Source: Nocardioides sp. SLBN-35
GTDB taxonomy: Bacteria > Actinomycetota > Actinomycetes > Propionibacteriales > Nocardioidaceae
NCBI RefSeq assembly: GCF_006715725.1
Contig: NZ_VFNU01000001.1
Location: 1,426,001-1,490,000, forward strand
Direction of reading: 5' to 3'
Length of the DNA: 64,000 nt
The position numbers and the translations under genes were made by a program. How positions within the stretch are numbered: position 1 is the first letter of the stretch; every line of letters starts with the position of its first letter. Below, piece by piece: positions 1 to 8,278 of this stretch. The notes under the pieces are model-generated. The model was not told the DNA's origin and ran no database searches. It was given only the letters and a program-made list of their open reading frames with translations.

Positions 1-31
1 CGTCCGACAATGTTGCCGGACTGTGTCCGAA

Positions 32-427
32 CTAGAAGATGTCAGGCAGCACGCTCAGCGCCAGTCCCACGAGCAGCGCGAGCACGGCCAGCAAAGCCGC
101 GCGGCGATGGGCCTTCGCCGAGGCTGCCCGGTCGGCGTCCGTGAGCGGGTCGAGGCCACGCTCGGCTCGCCAGGCCGTCTCCTCGGCCTCCCACTGGTCC
201 GTCGGCGTGGCACCGCGCAGCACCGTCCCCACCCCGAGCAGCAGCAGCGTGAACGCACCACCAGCCACCGTCAGCACGGTGAGGATCGCCGAGACGCCAC
301 GGGTGCCGGTGCCGAACATCAGCCCGGCGCCCATGCCGACCGAGACCAGCAGCGCGAGGATGCTGAGGATGCTGCCGATGACCTCGTTGTTGCGGGCGAC
401 GAAGCCTGGGGGAGCGGTGTCAGCCAT
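32..427 (-). CDS. Small membrane protein, unknown function
   Basis: 131 residues starting MADTAPPG. Three hydrophobic segments are visible (about residues 17-39, 44-70 and 109-130), with a charged cytoplasmic-looking loop at 75-108 rich in Trp, Glu and Arg. I recognise no family. It is divergent from miaB and shares the 82-bp gap before it. Coding is supported by high third-position GC and by the hydrophobic pattern. The function is unknown. Confidence 0.75.
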   Translation of the reverse strand: MADTAPPGFVARNNEVIGSILSILALLVSVGMGAGLMFGTGTRGVSAILTVLTVAGGAFTLLLLGVGTVLRGATPTDQWEAEETAWRAERGLDPLTDADRAASAKAHRRAALLAVLALLVGLALSVLPDIF

Positions 428-509
428 GCCCTGACCCTAACCAGACGCCGGCAAGACAGCGGTGAGGGATTCGGGTCGTCACCGCCGTGCGCCGTACCCT
501 TGAGCGGTC

Positions 510-2006
510 ATGAGCGCCACCGCAGAACAGCCGAGGACCTACGAGGTCCGCACCTACGGGTGCCAGATGAACGTCCACGACTCCGAGCGCCTCTCGGGAC
601 TCCTCGAGGACGCCGGCTACCGGGCTGCGCCCGATGGTGAGCAGGCCGACGTGGTCGTGTTCAACACCTGCGCGGTGCGCGAGAACGCCGACAACCGGCT
701 CTACGGCAACCTCGGTCACCTCGCGCCGGTCAAGGCGAAGCGCCCCGGCATGCAGATCGCCGTGGGCGGCTGCATGGCGCAGAAGGACCGCGACACGGTC
801 GTGAAGCGGGCGCCGTGGGTCGACGTCGTGTTCGGCACCCACAACATCGGCTCCCTGCCGGCGCTGCTCGACCGGGCGCGCAGCCAGCAGGAGGCGCAGG
901 TCGAGATCCTCGAGTCGCTCGACGTCTTCCCGTCGACCCTGCCGACCAAGCGCGAGTCGGCGTACGCCGCGTGGGTGTCGGTGAGCGTCGGCTGCAACAA
1001 CACCTGCACGTTCTGCATCGTGCCGAGCCTGCGCGGCAAGGAGAAGGACCGCCGCCCGGGCGAGATCCTGGCCGAGATCGAGGCTCTGGTCGCCGAGGGC
1101 GTCTCCGAGATCACGCTGCTGGGCCAGAACGTCAACGCGTACGGCGTGGAGTTCGGCGACCGGCAGGCGTTCTCCAAGCTGCTGCGCGCGTGCGGCGACA
1201 TCGAGGGCCTCGAGCGGGTCCGGTTCACCAGCCCGCACCCGGCCGAGTTCACCGACGACGTCATCGAGGCGATGGCCCAGACGCCGAACGTGATGCCGAG
1301 CCTGCACATGCCGCTGCAGTCCGGCTCCTCGAAGGTCCTCAAGGACATGCGCCGCTCCTACCGCCAGGAGAGGTTCCTCGGGATCATCGAGCGGGTGCGC
1401 GCTGCGCTCCCCGACGCCGCGATCACCACCGACATCATCGTCGGCTTCCCCGGCGAGACCGAGGAGGACTTCCAGGAGACCCTCAAGGTCGTCCGGGAGG
1501 CCAGGTTCGCCGGGGCGTTCACGTTCCAATACTCCAAGCGCCCCGGCACCCCGGCCGCCACCCTGCCCGACCAGGTGGACCAGGCCGAGGTCACCGACCG
1601 CTACAACCGCCTCGTCGAGGTGGTCAACGAGATCACCTGGGACGAGAACAAGCGTCTCGTCGGCCGCGAGCTCGAGCTGATGGTCGCCGAGGGCGAGGGC
1701 CGCAAGGACGCCGAGACCCACCGGCTCTCCGGCCGCGCGCCCGACAACCGCCTGGTCCACTTCGAGGCCGACTTCTCGCAGGTCGACGGAGAGCCACGGC
1801 CCGGTGACATGGTCACCGTCGAGGTCACGTACGCCGCCCCGCACCACCTCGTCGCTGACGGCCCGGTCCGCGCGCTGCGTCGTACCCGCTCGGGTGACGC
1901 GTGGGAGCGGCGGACCGCCGCTCCTGCCGCACCCACCGGTGTCGGCCTCGGCATGCCCTCGATCGGCGTGCCGGCACCGCTGCCCGACGCGCCCGTGTGC
2001 GGGTGA
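510..2006 (+). CDS. miaB: tRNA-2-methylthio-N6-dimethylallyladenosine synthase MiaB
   Basis: 498 residues. This radical-SAM methylthiotransferase converts i6A37 to ms2i6A37 in tRNAs reading UNN codons. The N-terminal UPF0004 domain carries the three cysteines of the auxiliary cluster (C18, C54, C88). The radical-SAM motif CxxxCxxC is C162, C166 and C169 in the stretch [15 protein letters not shown] domain lies at about residues 375-445, followed by an Ala/Pro-rich tail typical of actinobacterial homologues. The ATG at 510 follows TTGAGCGGTC. The MiaA enzyme that makes its substrate is encoded 2.1 kb downstream on the same strand. The identification is secure. Confidence 0.97.
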   Translation: MSATAEQPRTYEVRTYGCQMNVHDSERLSGLLEDAGYRAAPDGEQADVVVFNTCAVRENADNRLYGNLGHLAPVKAKRPGMQIAVGGCMAQKDRDTVVKRAPWVDVVFGTHNIGSLPALLDRARSQQEAQVEILESLDVFPSTLPTKRESAYAAWVSVSVGCNNTCTFCIVPSLRGKEKDRRPGEILAEIEALVAEGVSEITLLGQNVNAYGVEFGDRQAFSKLLRACGDIEGLERVRFTSPHPAEFTDDVIEAMAQTPNVMPSLHMPLQSGSSKVLKDMRRSYRQERFLGIIERVRAALPDAAITTDIIVGFPGETEEDFQETLKVVREARFAGAFTFQYSKRPGTPAATLPDQVDQAEVTDRYNRLVEVVNEITWDENKRLVGRELELMVAEGEGRKDAETHRLSGRAPDNRLVHFEADFSQVDGEPRPGDMVTVEVTYAAPHHLVADGPVRALRRTRSGDAWERRTAAPAAPTGVGLGMPSIGVPAPLPDAPVCG

Positions 2007-2009
2007 GCC

Positions 2010-2744
2010 GTGGCTGCGGACGCTCCCACCATCGTCGCGACCTCGGGCGGGGTCGTGCCCGGCGCACGAACCAGGTGGTCGGTCGGCCCGCTGACGACGT
2101 ACGCCGTCGACCTGGCCGGCGTCGAGGGCCGCGCGCCGCGCGTGTGCTTCCTCGCCACGGCCTGCGGTGACCAGCCCGCCGTGGTCCGCGACTTCTATGA
2201 CATGGCGCAGGAGGCGGGCTTCCACGGCAACCACCTGTCGCTATTCACCATGCCCAACGTGGACGACGTCCGAGAGCACCTGCTCTCGCAGGACGTGATC
2301 TGGGTCTGGGGCGGCAGCGTGGCCGGACTGCTGGCGATGTGGGACCTGCACGGTGTCGGCGACGCGATGCGCGAGGCATGGGAGGCCGGCGTCGTGCTCA
2401 CCGGCGTGTCCGCCGGGTCGATCTGCTGGCACAGCGGCGGCACCACCGACTCGTTCGGCCCCGACCTGCGCCCGATCACCAACGGGCTCGGGCTGGTGCC
2501 GTGGTCCAACGGCGTCCACTACGACTCCGAGGAGCAGCGCCGCCCGCTGTTCCAGCAGCTCATCGCCGACGGCACGCTGCCGTCCGGCTACGCCACCGAC
2601 GACGGTGTCGGGCTGCACTACCGCGGCACCGAGCTGGTCGAGGCGCTGACCGAGAAGGCCGACAAGGCGGCGTACCTCGTCGAGCGGGGTCCCGACGGCA
2701 CGGCCGTCGAGACCCGGCTCGACACCCGGCTGCTACGCGGGTGA
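2010..2744 (+). CDS. Peptidase E-like serine peptidase (family S51)
   Basis: 244 residues from a GTG three bases after the miaB stop, so it is probably cotranscribed with miaB. The GVSAGSICW motif (nucleophile S134) in a glutamine-amidotransferase-like fold is the signature of S51 peptidases, the family of Salmonella PepE, which cleave Asp-X dipeptides. WGGSVAGL (about 100-107) and the conserved GLGLVPWSNGVHYD region match the same family. No signal peptide is visible, so it is cytoplasmic. Members of this family also include cyanophycinase-like enzymes, so the substrate is not certain. Confidence 0.85.
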   Translation: MAADAPTIVATSGGVVPGARTRWSVGPLTTYAVDLAGVEGRAPRVCFLATACGDQPAVVRDFYDMAQEAGFHGNHLSLFTMPNVDDVREHLLSQDVIWVWGGSVAGLLAMWDLHGVGDAMREAWEAGVVLTGVSAGSICWHSGGTTDSFGPDLRPITNGLGLVPWSNGVHYDSEEQRRPLFQQLIADGTLPSGYATDDGVGLHYRGTELVEALTEKADKAAYLVERGPDGTAVETRLDTRLLRG

Positions 2745-2984
2745 CTCGGACTCCGGCGGCACCTCGGGGTTGCCCTTGGTGGCCTCGGTGTCGGTGTCCT
2801 CGGGCGTGACGGTGTCCGCGGGCAGCTCGTCGTCGGTGGCAGGGTTGCGCCATGGGCTCGGGTCGCGTGACTCGGTGCTGTAGGCGCCGTCCCCACCGAC
2901 TCCCTCGATCCGGTGCGGACCGCCCGGCGGCGGCGCCGGCGGCTCCGCCACGGGCTCGGGCCGGGGCGGCAGTTCCTGGTTCAT
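2733..2984 (-). CDS. Small proline- and acid-rich hypothetical protein
   Basis: 83 residues from MNQELPPRPEP. It is hydrophilic, rich in Pro, Glu, Asp and Ser, and shows no membrane segment or recognisable domain, so it is probably disordered. Its last 12 bases overlap the end of the converging peptidase gene. An upstream GAGAGGAG sequence on its strand provides a good ribosome binding site. It fills a gap otherwise without a gene. I recognise no family. Confidence 0.55.
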   Translation of the reverse strand: MNQELPPRPEPVAEPPAPPPGGPHRIEGVGGDGAYSTESRDPSPWRNPATDDELPADTVTPEDTDTEATKGNPEVPPESESPA

Positions 2985-3048
2985 CGCTCTCCTCTCGCTC
3001 GGGGAGCACCTGGACAGGTGGTAACCGTTGGCGAGCGGCGCAGACCTC

Positions 3049-3537
3049 TCAGAAGCCGTGGTTGCTCAGCGGCGGCAGGTCGCCGGTGCGCAGCCCGGCG
3101 AGGACGACCGCCTCGTGGGGCACGACGGGGTCCGGCAGGGCGGACAGCGGGAACCAGCGCAGGTCCGCGCACTTGGCGGGCTCGACGATGCGCGGCTCGC
3201 CGCTCCAGGCGCGGGCGGTGAAGAAGAAGTCGATGCGCTCGTCGATCGGCAGGTCGTGGGCCGTGCGCTGCATCGCCGTCACGAAGCTGAGGTCGAGGTC
3301 GTCGACGGCGATCTCCTCGCGCGCCTCGCGGCGGGCGGCGACCTCGGCGGTCTCGCCGCGCTCGACGTGGCCGGCCGCGGCGGCAGCCCAGAAACCGTCC
3401 ATGTAGCCGGTGTTCTGCCGCAATTGCAGGAGCACCTCGGTGTCCGTGCCGCCACCGGTCCCCCGGAGGAGGAAGACGTAGGAGGCGGGGACGACGGCGA
3501 ACCGGCTCTTCCCGGTCGCGGGGTCCGTCACGGTCAC
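3049..3537 (-). CDS. Nudix hydrolase
   Basis: 162 residues. The Nudix box runs from G56 to V78 with E62, R70, E71, E74 and E75 in place; the usual second Gly is Ala77. Family members hydrolyse nucleoside diphosphates linked to another moiety. YVFLLR..LLQLRQNTGYMDGFW before the box resembles MutT/ADP-ribose-type members that act on nucleotides. The substrate cannot be read from the sequence. It lies alone between converging and co-directional small genes. Confidence 0.88.
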   Translation of the reverse strand: MTVTDPATGKSRFAVVPASYVFLLRGTGGGTDTEVLLQLRQNTGYMDGFWAAAAAGHVERGETAEVAARREAREEIAVDDLDLSFVTAMQRTAHDLPIDERIDFFFTARAWSGEPRIVEPAKCADLRWFPLSALPDPVVPHEAVVLAGLRTGDLPPLSNHGF

Positions 3538-3568
3538 CGAGGCGCTCGCTTCTGCCGGTGGTCGCCGG

Positions 3569-3772
3569 TCAGCTGATGTCGTCGTTCTGGCCGTCGAGCG
3601 AGTCGAGGGCGTCCTTGGCCTTGTCGGCGCCCAGGTCGATCTTGTCGTCGAACTTGCCGCCGGTCTTGTCGGAGGCGAAGTCCGCGGCCTTGTCCACCGC
3701 GTCGCCGATCTTGTCGCCCTGGCTGTCGACCGCGTCGCTCAGCTTGTCCTTGGCGTCATCGAGAAAGCCCAC
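3569..3772 (-). CDS. Rv0909-type small antitoxin-like protein (copy 1)
   Basis: 67 residues starting MGFLDDAKDKL. It is highly charged and helical, with the repeat-like motif DKAADFASDKTGGKFDDKI shared with its neighbour downstream in this list. It matches the MT0933/Rv0909 antitoxin family, whose mycobacterial members pair with a toxin of the SRPBCC fold. No such toxin gene is next to it here, so the antitoxin role is only the family label. Such proteins are often abundant stress-related small proteins. Confidence 0.75.
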   Translation of the reverse strand: MGFLDDAKDKLSDAVDSQGDKIGDAVDKAADFASDKTGGKFDDKIDLGADKAKDALDSLDGQNDDIS

Positions 3773-3836
3773 GAGAAACCCCCATCGGTGTCAGTACGAC
3801 GGCCCGACCTGGGCCACCGCCGGTCACCCTAGACGA

Positions 3837-4091
3837 TCAGGGCGACGGCGGAGTGTCGCTGCCAGGCGGCTCGGCGTCCGGGCCGTCGCCCTCCAACTTG
3901 CCGAGCGCGTCCTTGGCCTTGCCGGTCGCGCCCTCGATCTTGTCGTGGTACTTGCCGCCGGTCTTGTCGTCCACGAAGTCCGCCGCCTTGTCGAGGCCGG
4001 ACTCGATCTTGTCGCCGTGCTTGTCGACCGCCTCGCCGACCTTCTCGGTGACCGTGTCCTTGGCGCCCTTCAGCCTGTCCATGAATCCCAT
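3837..4091 (-). CDS. Rv0909-type small antitoxin-like protein (copy 2)
   Basis: 84 residues starting MGFMDRLKGAKD. It is a paralogue of the 67-residue protein at 3569-3772: both start MGF(L/M)D and share the DKAADF..DKTGGK..DKI block, and this copy ends in a Pro/Ser-rich tail. An upstream GAGGAGCAGAGC on its strand gives a ribosome binding site. It lies 65 bp upstream of copy 1 in the same direction, so the two may be one transcript. No toxin partner is visible. Confidence 0.75.
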   Translation of the reverse strand: MGFMDRLKGAKDTVTEKVGEAVDKHGDKIESGLDKAADFVDDKTGGKYHDKIEGATGKAKDALGKLEGDGPDAEPPGSDTPPSP

Positions 4092-4156
4092 GCTCTGCTC
4101 CTCGCGGTCCCGGCCCGAGTGGGCCGCCGGATCTGGGTCATTGCCACACTAATCCC

Positions 4157-5080
4157 ATGCCGGGAACGTCCACCACGCCTCCGATCGTCGCGATCGTCGG
4201 CCCGACGGCCAGCGGCAAGACCTCGCTCTCCCTCGACCTGGCCGAGGTGCTGGGCGGCGAGGTGGTGAACACCGACGCGATGCAGGTCTACCGCGGCATG
4301 GACATCGGCACGGCGAAGCTGCCGCTCGCCGAGCGCCGCGGGATCCCCCACCACCTGCTCGACACCCTCGACGTCCGCGACCCCGCCACCGTCGCGGAGT
4401 TCCAGGGCTGGGCGCGCGCGGCCATCGCCGACCTCAGGAGCCGGGGCGCCACGCCGGTCCTGGTCGGCGGGTCCGCGCTCTACACGCGGGCGATCCTCGA
4501 CCGGTTCGAGTTCCCCGGCACCGATCCCGCCGTCAGGACGCGGCTCGAGGCCGAGCTCGCCGAGGTCGGCAGCCCGGTGCTCCACGCCCGGCTGCGCGGG
4601 CTCGACCCGGTCGCCGCCGAGCGGATCGAGGTCGAGAACGGCCGTCGTGTCGTGCGCGCCCTCGAGGTCATCGAGATCACCGGCGCCCCGTTCAGCGCGA
4701 ACCTCCCCGTCCAGGAGTACGTCGACCCGCACACCGTCCAGCTCGGCGTCTCCATCGACCGCGAGGTCCTCGACGAGCGGATCGCCGCCCGCGTGCGGCA
4801 GATGTTCGACGACGGCCTGCTCGACGAGGTCGCCCGGCTGCTCGACGAGGGCCTCGCCGAGGGACGCACCGCCGCGCTCGCCATCGGCTACCGCCAGGCG
4901 ATCGCGGTCCTCGCCGGCGAGATGTCGGTCGAGGACGCGATCGAGCGGACCGCCGTCGCCACTCGGCAGTTCGCCCGCCGCCAGCTCGCGTGGTGGCGCA
5001 ACGACCCGCGGATCACCTGGCTGCCGTACGACGACCCGGAGCGGGTGGCGAAGGCGCTCGCCGTCGTACGTGCCGTCTGA
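4157..5080 (+). CDS. miaA: tRNA dimethylallyltransferase MiaA
   Basis: 307 residues. It transfers the dimethylallyl group of DMAPP to A37 of tRNA, the step before MiaB. The P-loop is GPTASGKTS at residues 15-23, followed by the conserved NTDAMQVYRGMDIGTAK, and the PHHLLD and GGSALY motifs. Towards the C-terminus are GYRQ and the TRQFARRQLAWWRND motif (typical TRQ.A.RQ.TWFR). Length matches the family. It is followed by a 63-bp inverted repeat and then a converging SDR gene. Confidence 0.97.
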   Translation: MPGTSTTPPIVAIVGPTASGKTSLSLDLAEVLGGEVVNTDAMQVYRGMDIGTAKLPLAERRGIPHHLLDTLDVRDPATVAEFQGWARAAIADLRSRGATPVLVGGSALYTRAILDRFEFPGTDPAVRTRLEAELAEVGSPVLHARLRGLDPVAAERIEVENGRRVVRALEVIEITGAPFSANLPVQEYVDPHTVQLGVSIDREVLDERIAARVRQMFDDGLLDEVARLLDEGLAEGRTAALAIGYRQAIAVLAGEMSVEDAIERTAVATRQFARRQLAWWRNDPRITWLPYDDPERVAKALAVVRAV

Positions 5081-5084
5081 TCTG

Positions 5085-5147
5085 CCGCACCCCGTACGTA
5101 TTGGTCGCGGTTCGTTGGAAATCACGACCGATACGTAGGGGGTGCGG
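5085..5147. terminator. Long inverted repeat between converging genes
   Basis: Arms 5085-5107 and 5125-5147 are 23 bases each with two mismatches (CCGCACCCC.TACGTAT.GGTCG) and a 17-base loop. It sits between the stops of miaA and the converging SDR gene, so a two-way transcription terminator is the simplest reading. There is no U-tract, and the arms are longer and the loop larger than in a usual terminator. Confidence 0.55.
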
Positions 5148-5159
5148 TGGGCAGCCGCC

Positions 5160-5930
5160 TCAGAACAGCCCGGCGTCCAGCCCGCCGTCGAGCACCAGCC
5201 CGCTGCCACTGCAGAAGCTCGCCTCGTCGCTGGCCAGGAAGGCGACCGCGTTCGCGACCTCCTCGACCGTGCCGAACCGGCCCTGCTTCTGGGCGATGAG
5301 GCCGGCGAACCCGCCCTCGGGCAGCCCGAGGATCGACTCGAAGGACGCCACCTGGCCGGTGACCAGCGGGGTCTCGACGAAGCCGGGCAGCACGGCGTTG
5401 ACGCGGACGCCGTGGTCGCGCAGCTCGGTGGCCGCGGTCTTGGTCAGGTTGACGACGCCGGCCTTGGCGGCGGCGTACGCACCGACGAGCGGGGTGCCGG
5501 CGGTGGCGGTGACCGAGGCGACGGTGACGATGCTGCCGCCGCCGCTGGCGATGATCGCGGGGGCGGCGTACCGGATCGAGAGGAAGACGCCGTCGAGGTT
5601 CACCGACGTCACGCGGCGCCACTCGGCCAGGTCCATCGCGATGATCGGCGCGACGCCCGCGACGCCGGCGTTGGGCACCATGAGGTGCAGTCCGCCGTAC
5701 GTCGCCACGGCCGTGGCGACCAGCGCCTGGACCTGGTCCTCGTCGCGGACGTCGCAGGCCACGGCGGTCGCCCGGGGCAGGATGTCGGCGGCGGACTTGG
5801 CGGCCGCCTCGTCGAGGTCGGCGACGACGACGTTCGCGCCGCCCGCGGCGAGGGTGCGGGCGATGGCCAGGCCGATGCCGCCGGCGGCTCCGGTGACGAT
5901 CGCGGTGCGGTCGGTGAAGCGCTGGTTCAT
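5160..5930 (-). CDS. Short-chain dehydrogenase/reductase (SDR)
   Basis: 256 residues from MNQRFTDRTAIVTG; the ATG at 5930 is chosen because the glycine motif then lies at the expected place. TGAAGGIG (14-20) binds NAD(P), and the catalytic set is S139, Y152 and K156. D38 after the second beta strand suggests NAD preference. The end, SGSGLVLDGGLDAGLF, is the classical SDR C-terminus. It is the last gene of a minus-strand run that starts with an acyl-CoA ligase. The substrate is unknown. Confidence 0.88.
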   Translation of the reverse strand: MNQRFTDRTAIVTGAAGGIGLAIARTLAAGGANVVVADLDEAAAKSAADILPRATAVACDVRDEDQVQALVATAVATYGGLHLMVPNAGVAGVAPIIAMDLAEWRRVTSVNLDGVFLSIRYAAPAIIASGGGSIVTVASVTATAGTPLVGAYAAAKAGVVNLTKTAATELRDHGVRVNAVLPGFVETPLVTGQVASFESILGLPEGGFAGLIAQKQGRFGTVEEVANAVAFLASDEASFCSGSGLVLDGGLDAGLF

Positions 5931-5956
5931 GGGTCTTCCTCTCGGGTCGGGGTGGG

Positions 5957-6751
5957 TCAGGAGTGCGATTGGCGACGGTCGCCGAGGCGGCGCATCACGC
6001 CGAGCACGGGCAGGCCGGCGGCGGGTGCGGCGTCGATGCCGCGGACCAGCGCGCCGCGCCAGCGCGGGACGACGCGAAACACCTGGCGGCTGTCGAGCAG
6101 GGCGAGGCCGGCGCGGGCGACCGCGTCCGCCTCGAGCGGGCGGGGCCCGGAGAACAGCATCGCGGCGCCCGGGTCCAACGCGTGGTCGGTCACCATCGCG
6201 GTGCCGACGACGTCGGGGCACAGCGCGCGGGCGCGGATCGGGAGGCCGGCGTGCCGCAGGTCGCCCTGCAGCGAGGTCGTGTACGACAGCACTGCGGCCT
6301 TGGTGGCGGCGTACAGCGCGAGGCCGGGCACCGGCGTGAGCGCCGAGATGGAGGCGATGTTGAGGATGCCGCCGCCGGCAGGTCCCATGGTCCGTACGGC
6401 GGCGGCCGAGCCGGCCATCACGCCGCGCACGTTGACGTCGAGGATCGTGGTCAGCTCGTCGTCCGACTGCTCCCACGCGGGTCCAGCGAACAGCACGCCC
6501 GCGTTGTTGACCCAGACCGAGAGCGGGCCGAGCCCGGCCGCGGTCTTCGCGACGGCCGTGTGGGAGGCGACGTCGCGCACGTCCTGGGCGATCCCGACGG
6601 CTCCGCGCCCCACCTCCTCCGCGGCGCGTGAGGCGGCCGCGCCGTCCAGGTCGGTGAGCACCACCTGGTGTCCCGCTCGGGCGAGGTGGTGGGCGAGCGC
6701 GAGGCCGATGCCGCGCCCGGCTCCGGTGACGACTGCGGTGGTCCGGGTCAT
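5957..6751 (-). CDS. SDR family oxidoreductase
   Basis: 264 residues. TGAGRGIG (9-16), NNAG (82-85), Y147 and K151 define a classical SDR. The C-terminal 70 residues (VFRVVPRWRGALVRGIDAAPAAG) differ from 3-oxoacyl reductases and resemble SDRs of actinobacterial lipid or sterol-like catabolism. The gene starts at the edge of a 16-bp perfect palindrome (6755-6770) and is followed after 26 bases by another SDR gene. Confidence 0.86.
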   Translation of the reverse strand: MTRTTAVVTGAGRGIGLALAHHLARAGHQVVLTDLDGAAASRAAEEVGRGAVGIAQDVRDVASHTAVAKTAAGLGPLSVWVNNAGVLFAGPAWEQSDDELTTILDVNVRGVMAGSAAAVRTMGPAGGGILNIASISALTPVPGLALYAATKAAVLSYTTSLQGDLRHAGLPIRARALCPDVVGTAMVTDHALDPGAAMLFSGPRPLEADAVARAGLALLDSRQVFRVVPRWRGALVRGIDAAPAAGLPVLGVMRRLGDRRQSHS

Positions 6752-6754
6752 GAC

Positions 6755-6770
6755 CTCAACCTAGGTTGAG
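6755..6770. promoter_or_regulatory. Perfect palindrome at an SDR start codon
   Basis: CTCAACCTAGGTTGAG is a perfect 16-bp palindrome ending three bases before the ATG of the minus-strand SDR gene. It is flanked by TGAC and GTCA with one extra base on one side. The form resembles operators of MerR-type and related regulators in actinobacteria. No regulator gene is adjacent. Part of the repeat (AGGTTGAGG) also lies where the ribosome binding site should be. Confidence 0.6.
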
Positions 6771-6832
6771 AGTCATGTCACCCTCTTGTGGCGAGGGCCC
6801 AAAGTCCGGCGGGCCCCTTGGTGCGGTGGGGA

Positions 6833-8260
6833 TCAGCGCAGTCGCGCGAGCGCCGCCTCGGCCGCGTGGAATCCGCCCATCCCGTGCACCCCGGCGCCGG
6901 GAGGTGTGGCCGAGGAGCACAGGTAGACCCCGGGAACCCCCAGGGCGTAGGGATCCAGCGCCGGACGCGGCCGGAACGCGATCTGCCGTGCGGTGTTCGC
7001 GCCGGCGGAGATGTCGCCCCCGACGTAGTTGGCGTCGTAGGCCTCCCACTCGGCGGGCCCGCGGGTCGCGACCGCCAGCACCCGCTCGCGGAAGCCGGGG
7101 GCGAACCGCTCGATCTGTCCGAGCACCGCCTCGGTCGCGTCGCCGGAGTAGCCGTGAGGGACGTGCGCGTAGGCGTAGACCGGGTTCGCCGAGCCCGACG
7201 AGCGCGACGGGTCGACGAGGTACTGCTGGCCGAGCAGCACGAACGGCTGGTCGGCCATCCGCCCGCGCACGGTGCCCTTCTCGATCGCGGCGACCTGCTC
7301 CGCGGTGCCGCCGAGGTGGAGGGTCCCGGCGCGACGGCAGGCCTCGTTGGTCCACGGGATGTCGCCCTCGACCGCGAGGTCGACCTTGAACGCCGCCGGC
7401 CCGTAGGAGTAGCGGGCCAGCGCGCGCCGCACCCGGGCGGGCAACCGGTCACCCACGATCTCGAGTACGCCGGCCGGTGCCGTGTCGAGCATGACCACGT
7501 CCGGCGGGGAGCCCAGGAGCTCGCGCAGCTGGTCGAGGGAGGTGACCCGGACGCAGGTCACCACGCGCCCGCCGTACGACGCCAGCTCGGCCAGCAGCGC
7601 CCGCGTGATCGACTCCGTGCCGCCCTCGGCGACCGGCCACCCGACGGCATGGGCGGTGCCGGTCAGCATCAGCCCGACTGACCCGCTCAGCGGGGTGTCG
7701 AGCCGCCCGAAGGCGTGCGCGGCGACGCCCATGAACAGCGCCCGGGCCGGGTCGTCGCGGAACCGGGCCGTGGTCCAGGTGGCCGGCAGCAGCGCCTTCG
7801 CCCCGAACCGGCCGAGGGTGACGGGGTGCCGGGGGAGGTGGACGACCGGCTGGAAGACCTCGGCGATCAGGTCGTCGAAGTGCCGCACGATGGGGCCGAA
7901 GACCCGCCGCCACCGGTCACCGTCCCCGCCCAGCGACTCCACCGACAAGGACATGTCCCGCGCCGCGATCCCGGCCCGGCCGTCGTCCAGCGGGTGGGCG
8001 AGGTCGACCTCGGGCCAGAGCCAGCGCAGGCCGTGCCGCTCCAGGCCGAGCGAGGCGAAGAACGGGGACGCGACGCCGGTGGGGTGGAAGGCGGCGCAGT
8101 CGTCGTGGAGCAGGCCCGGCAGCGTCAGCTCGCTGGTCCGGGTCCCGCCGCCCGGCCGGTCGTGCGCCTCCACCACCGTGACGGCGAGACCGGCCTGGGC
8201 CAGGCGGATCGCGGCAGCGAGCCCGTTGGGTCCGCTGCCCACGACGACGGCGGTGCTCAT
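6833..8260 (-). CDS. FAD-dependent oxidoreductase, phytoene desaturase-like
   Basis: 475 residues. The N-terminal GSGPNGLAAAI (8-18) and the following VVEAHDRPGGGTRT are the FAD-binding signature of the phytoene dehydrogenase/CrtI-like group. The C-terminal GVYLCSSATPPGAGVHGMGGFHAA is the conserved C-terminal FAD motif of the group (PGGGVHGMxG type). The best-known relatives desaturate carotenoids or reduce prenyl chains, but many actinobacterial members are uncharacterised. It begins 18 bases after the DUF3556 gene and belongs to the same run. Confidence 0.87.
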   Translation of the reverse strand: MSTAVVVGSGPNGLAAAIRLAQAGLAVTVVEAHDRPGGGTRTSELTLPGLLHDDCAAFHPTGVASPFFASLGLERHGLRWLWPEVDLAHPLDDGRAGIAARDMSLSVESLGGDGDRWRRVFGPIVRHFDDLIAEVFQPVVHLPRHPVTLGRFGAKALLPATWTTARFRDDPARALFMGVAAHAFGRLDTPLSGSVGLMLTGTAHAVGWPVAEGGTESITRALLAELASYGGRVVTCVRVTSLDQLRELLGSPPDVVMLDTAPAGVLEIVGDRLPARVRRALARYSYGPAAFKVDLAVEGDIPWTNEACRRAGTLHLGGTAEQVAAIEKGTVRGRMADQPFVLLGQQYLVDPSRSSGSANPVYAYAHVPHGYSGDATEAVLGQIERFAPGFRERVLAVATRGPAEWEAYDANYVGGDISAGANTARQIAFRPRPALDPYALGVPGVYLCSSATPPGAGVHGMGGFHAAEAALARLR

Positions 8261-8278
8261 CGGGTGCTCATCGGCTGC

